DNA of 64,000 bases from Bradyrhizobium hereditatis. Lineage in GTDB: Bacteria > Pseudomonadota > Alphaproteobacteria > Rhizobiales > Xanthobacteraceae. The notes under the pieces are model-generated. The model worked only from the letters and a program-made list of their open reading frames with translations, made no database searches and was not told where the DNA came from. The DNA lies in NCBI RefSeq assembly GCF_020329435.1, contig NZ_JAGKJK010000006.1, positions 1 to 64,000 on the forward strand, read 5' to 3'. Of the stretch, positions 63,362-64,000 are shown piece by piece (the stretch's first letter is position 1; each line of letters opens with the position of its first letter). The position numbers and the translations under genes are program-made.

Positions 63362-64000
63362 ATGCAGTACCGATTTGCCGACTTCGAGTTAGACCTCAGC
63401 CAGCAGGAGCTGCGTCGGCTCGGCGAATCCGTGCATATCGAGCCCCAGGTGTTCGATCTCATCGTCCACCTCGTGCGCAATCATGACCGCATCGTCAGCA
63501 AGGACGAACTGATCGAGACCGTCTGGAACGGTCGGATCATCTCGGAGGCCGCGCTCTCCAGCCGGATCAATGGCGCCCGCCGCGCGCTTGGCGACAACGG
63601 AACTGATCAGTTGTTTATCCGCACGCTGCACAAGCGCGGCTTTCGTTTCGTCGGAGAGGTGCAGGCTGTCAGCGCGCCGGAAGCCGCTGCGGAGGCAGCC
63701 CGGCTGGCTCCCGACGAAAATACGCCATCGGCCGACCCTTCCGCGGGCGTCTCTGTATCGGCCGAAGTGTCCCGCCTCGATGATATCGTCTCGGAATCGG
63801 TGAAGGCCGAGGCCAACACGCGGCCGTCGATCGCTGTGCTGCCGTTCGGGAATATGTCTGGTGATCCGGGGAACGACTATTTCAGCTATGGGCTGACCGA
63901 GGACATCATTCGCCTCCTTGCGCGCAACCGGTGGCTTTCGGTGATCTCGCGGCATTCGACCGTCGCATTCCAGGGCCGGGTGGTCGATGCCCGCGAAGTC
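63362..64000 (+). CDS. CadC-type winged-helix regulator with TolB-like/adenylate-cyclase-associated domain (cut by window edge)
   Basis: The frame from ATG 63362 stays open to the window end (213 codons). Residues 1-100 form an OmpR/CadC winged helix: MQYRFADFELDLSQQELRRL, VSKDELIETVWNGRIISEAA, LSSRINGARRALGDNG and TLHKRGFRFVGEV. After a linker of about 55 residues comes RPSIAVLPFGNMSGDPGNDY, FSYGLTEDIIRLLAR, the beginning of the TolB-like domain that in this family precedes TPR repeats. There is no receiver domain. Such proteins act as one-component regulators; the signal is unknown. It is divergent from the genes leading to mddA. Confidence 0.88.
   Translation, partial: MQYRFADFELDLSQQELRRLGESVHIEPQVFDLIVHLVRNHDRIVSKDELIETVWNGRIISEAALSSRINGARRALGDNGTDQLFIRTLHKRGFRFVGEVQAVSAPEAAAEAARLAPDENTPSADPSAGVSVSAEVSRLDDIVSESVKAEANTRPSIAVLPFGNMSGDPGNDYFSYGLTEDIIRLLARNRWLSVISRHSTVAFQGRVVDAREV

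Noticed and set aside
1..64000. Search for tRNA, rRNA, prophage, toxin-antitoxin and CRISPR-Cas features
   Set aside because: No cloverleaf-like sequences, rRNA motifs, phage structural genes, paired toxin-antitoxin genes or regularly spaced repeats were found by eye.

Overview
This 64 kb window is high-GC alphaproteobacterial chromosome, most likely Bradyrhizobium or a close Nitrobacteraceae relative. I infer this from the gene set: ccmI-ccmE-ccmF-ccmH in the rhizobial cycHJKL order, degP followed by a two-component pair and glnE, MucR, DUF2336, DUF1491 and DUF5330 proteins, a bacterial Ku, and an MddA-type methyltransferase. There are no rRNA or tRNA genes, no CRISPR array and no prophage. 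Most of the window is core chromosome with tight gene spacing; the region at about 11.7-20 kb looks acquired.

Layout. 0-0.3 kb: start of an IS110-family transposase with the long structured non-coding end where this family encodes its bridge RNA. 0.4-3.2 kb: an epimerase and a GT-C membrane protein. 3.6-11.7 kb: housekeeping and small conserved genes (mucR, sufE, a DivJ-like hybrid-free kinase, peptidoglycan-binding, DUF1491, DUF2336, a lipoprotein) and one REP-like palindrome. 11.7-20 kb: an IS1182-type remnant, a gene-poor stretch, then a cluster that resembles decaprenyl-phosphoryl-arabinose synthesis (UbiA with an N-terminal HAD-like domain, DprE1-like, DprE2-like), flanked on both sides by large GT-C type membrane glycosyltransferases.

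20-36 kb: LysR/metallo-hydrolase pair, DUF1214/DUF1254 pair, PBP1A, YcgN, a DHA2 efflux pump, a ThDP enzyme, an orphan Flp pilin, Ku, and an OmpR-type two-component system with a tiny membrane protein upstream. 36-42 kb: the most interesting locus. An MntR-type metalloregulator lies divergent to a TonB-dependent receptor whose C-terminus carries a second, Omp25-like beta-barrel in the same chain; a convergent exbB-exbD-tonB operon follows. Nearly identical 16-bp dyads sit about 45-50 bp upstream of both the receptor and exbB, so the receptor and its energy supply are probably one regulon.

42-54 kb: cytochrome c maturation (ccmIEFH), DUF1993, degP, a second two-component system, glnE. 54-60 kb: a heavy-metal RND efflux operon (His/Cys-rich small protein, adaptor with two signal-like/His-rich modules, CzcA/CusA-type pump, small periplasmic protein). 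60-64 kb: small conserved genes, an ATC-hydrolase family protein, mddA with a probably frameshifted small gene upstream, and the beginning of a CadC-type winged-helix regulator that runs off the end.

All family assignments are by eye from motifs, length and context; no database search was run.
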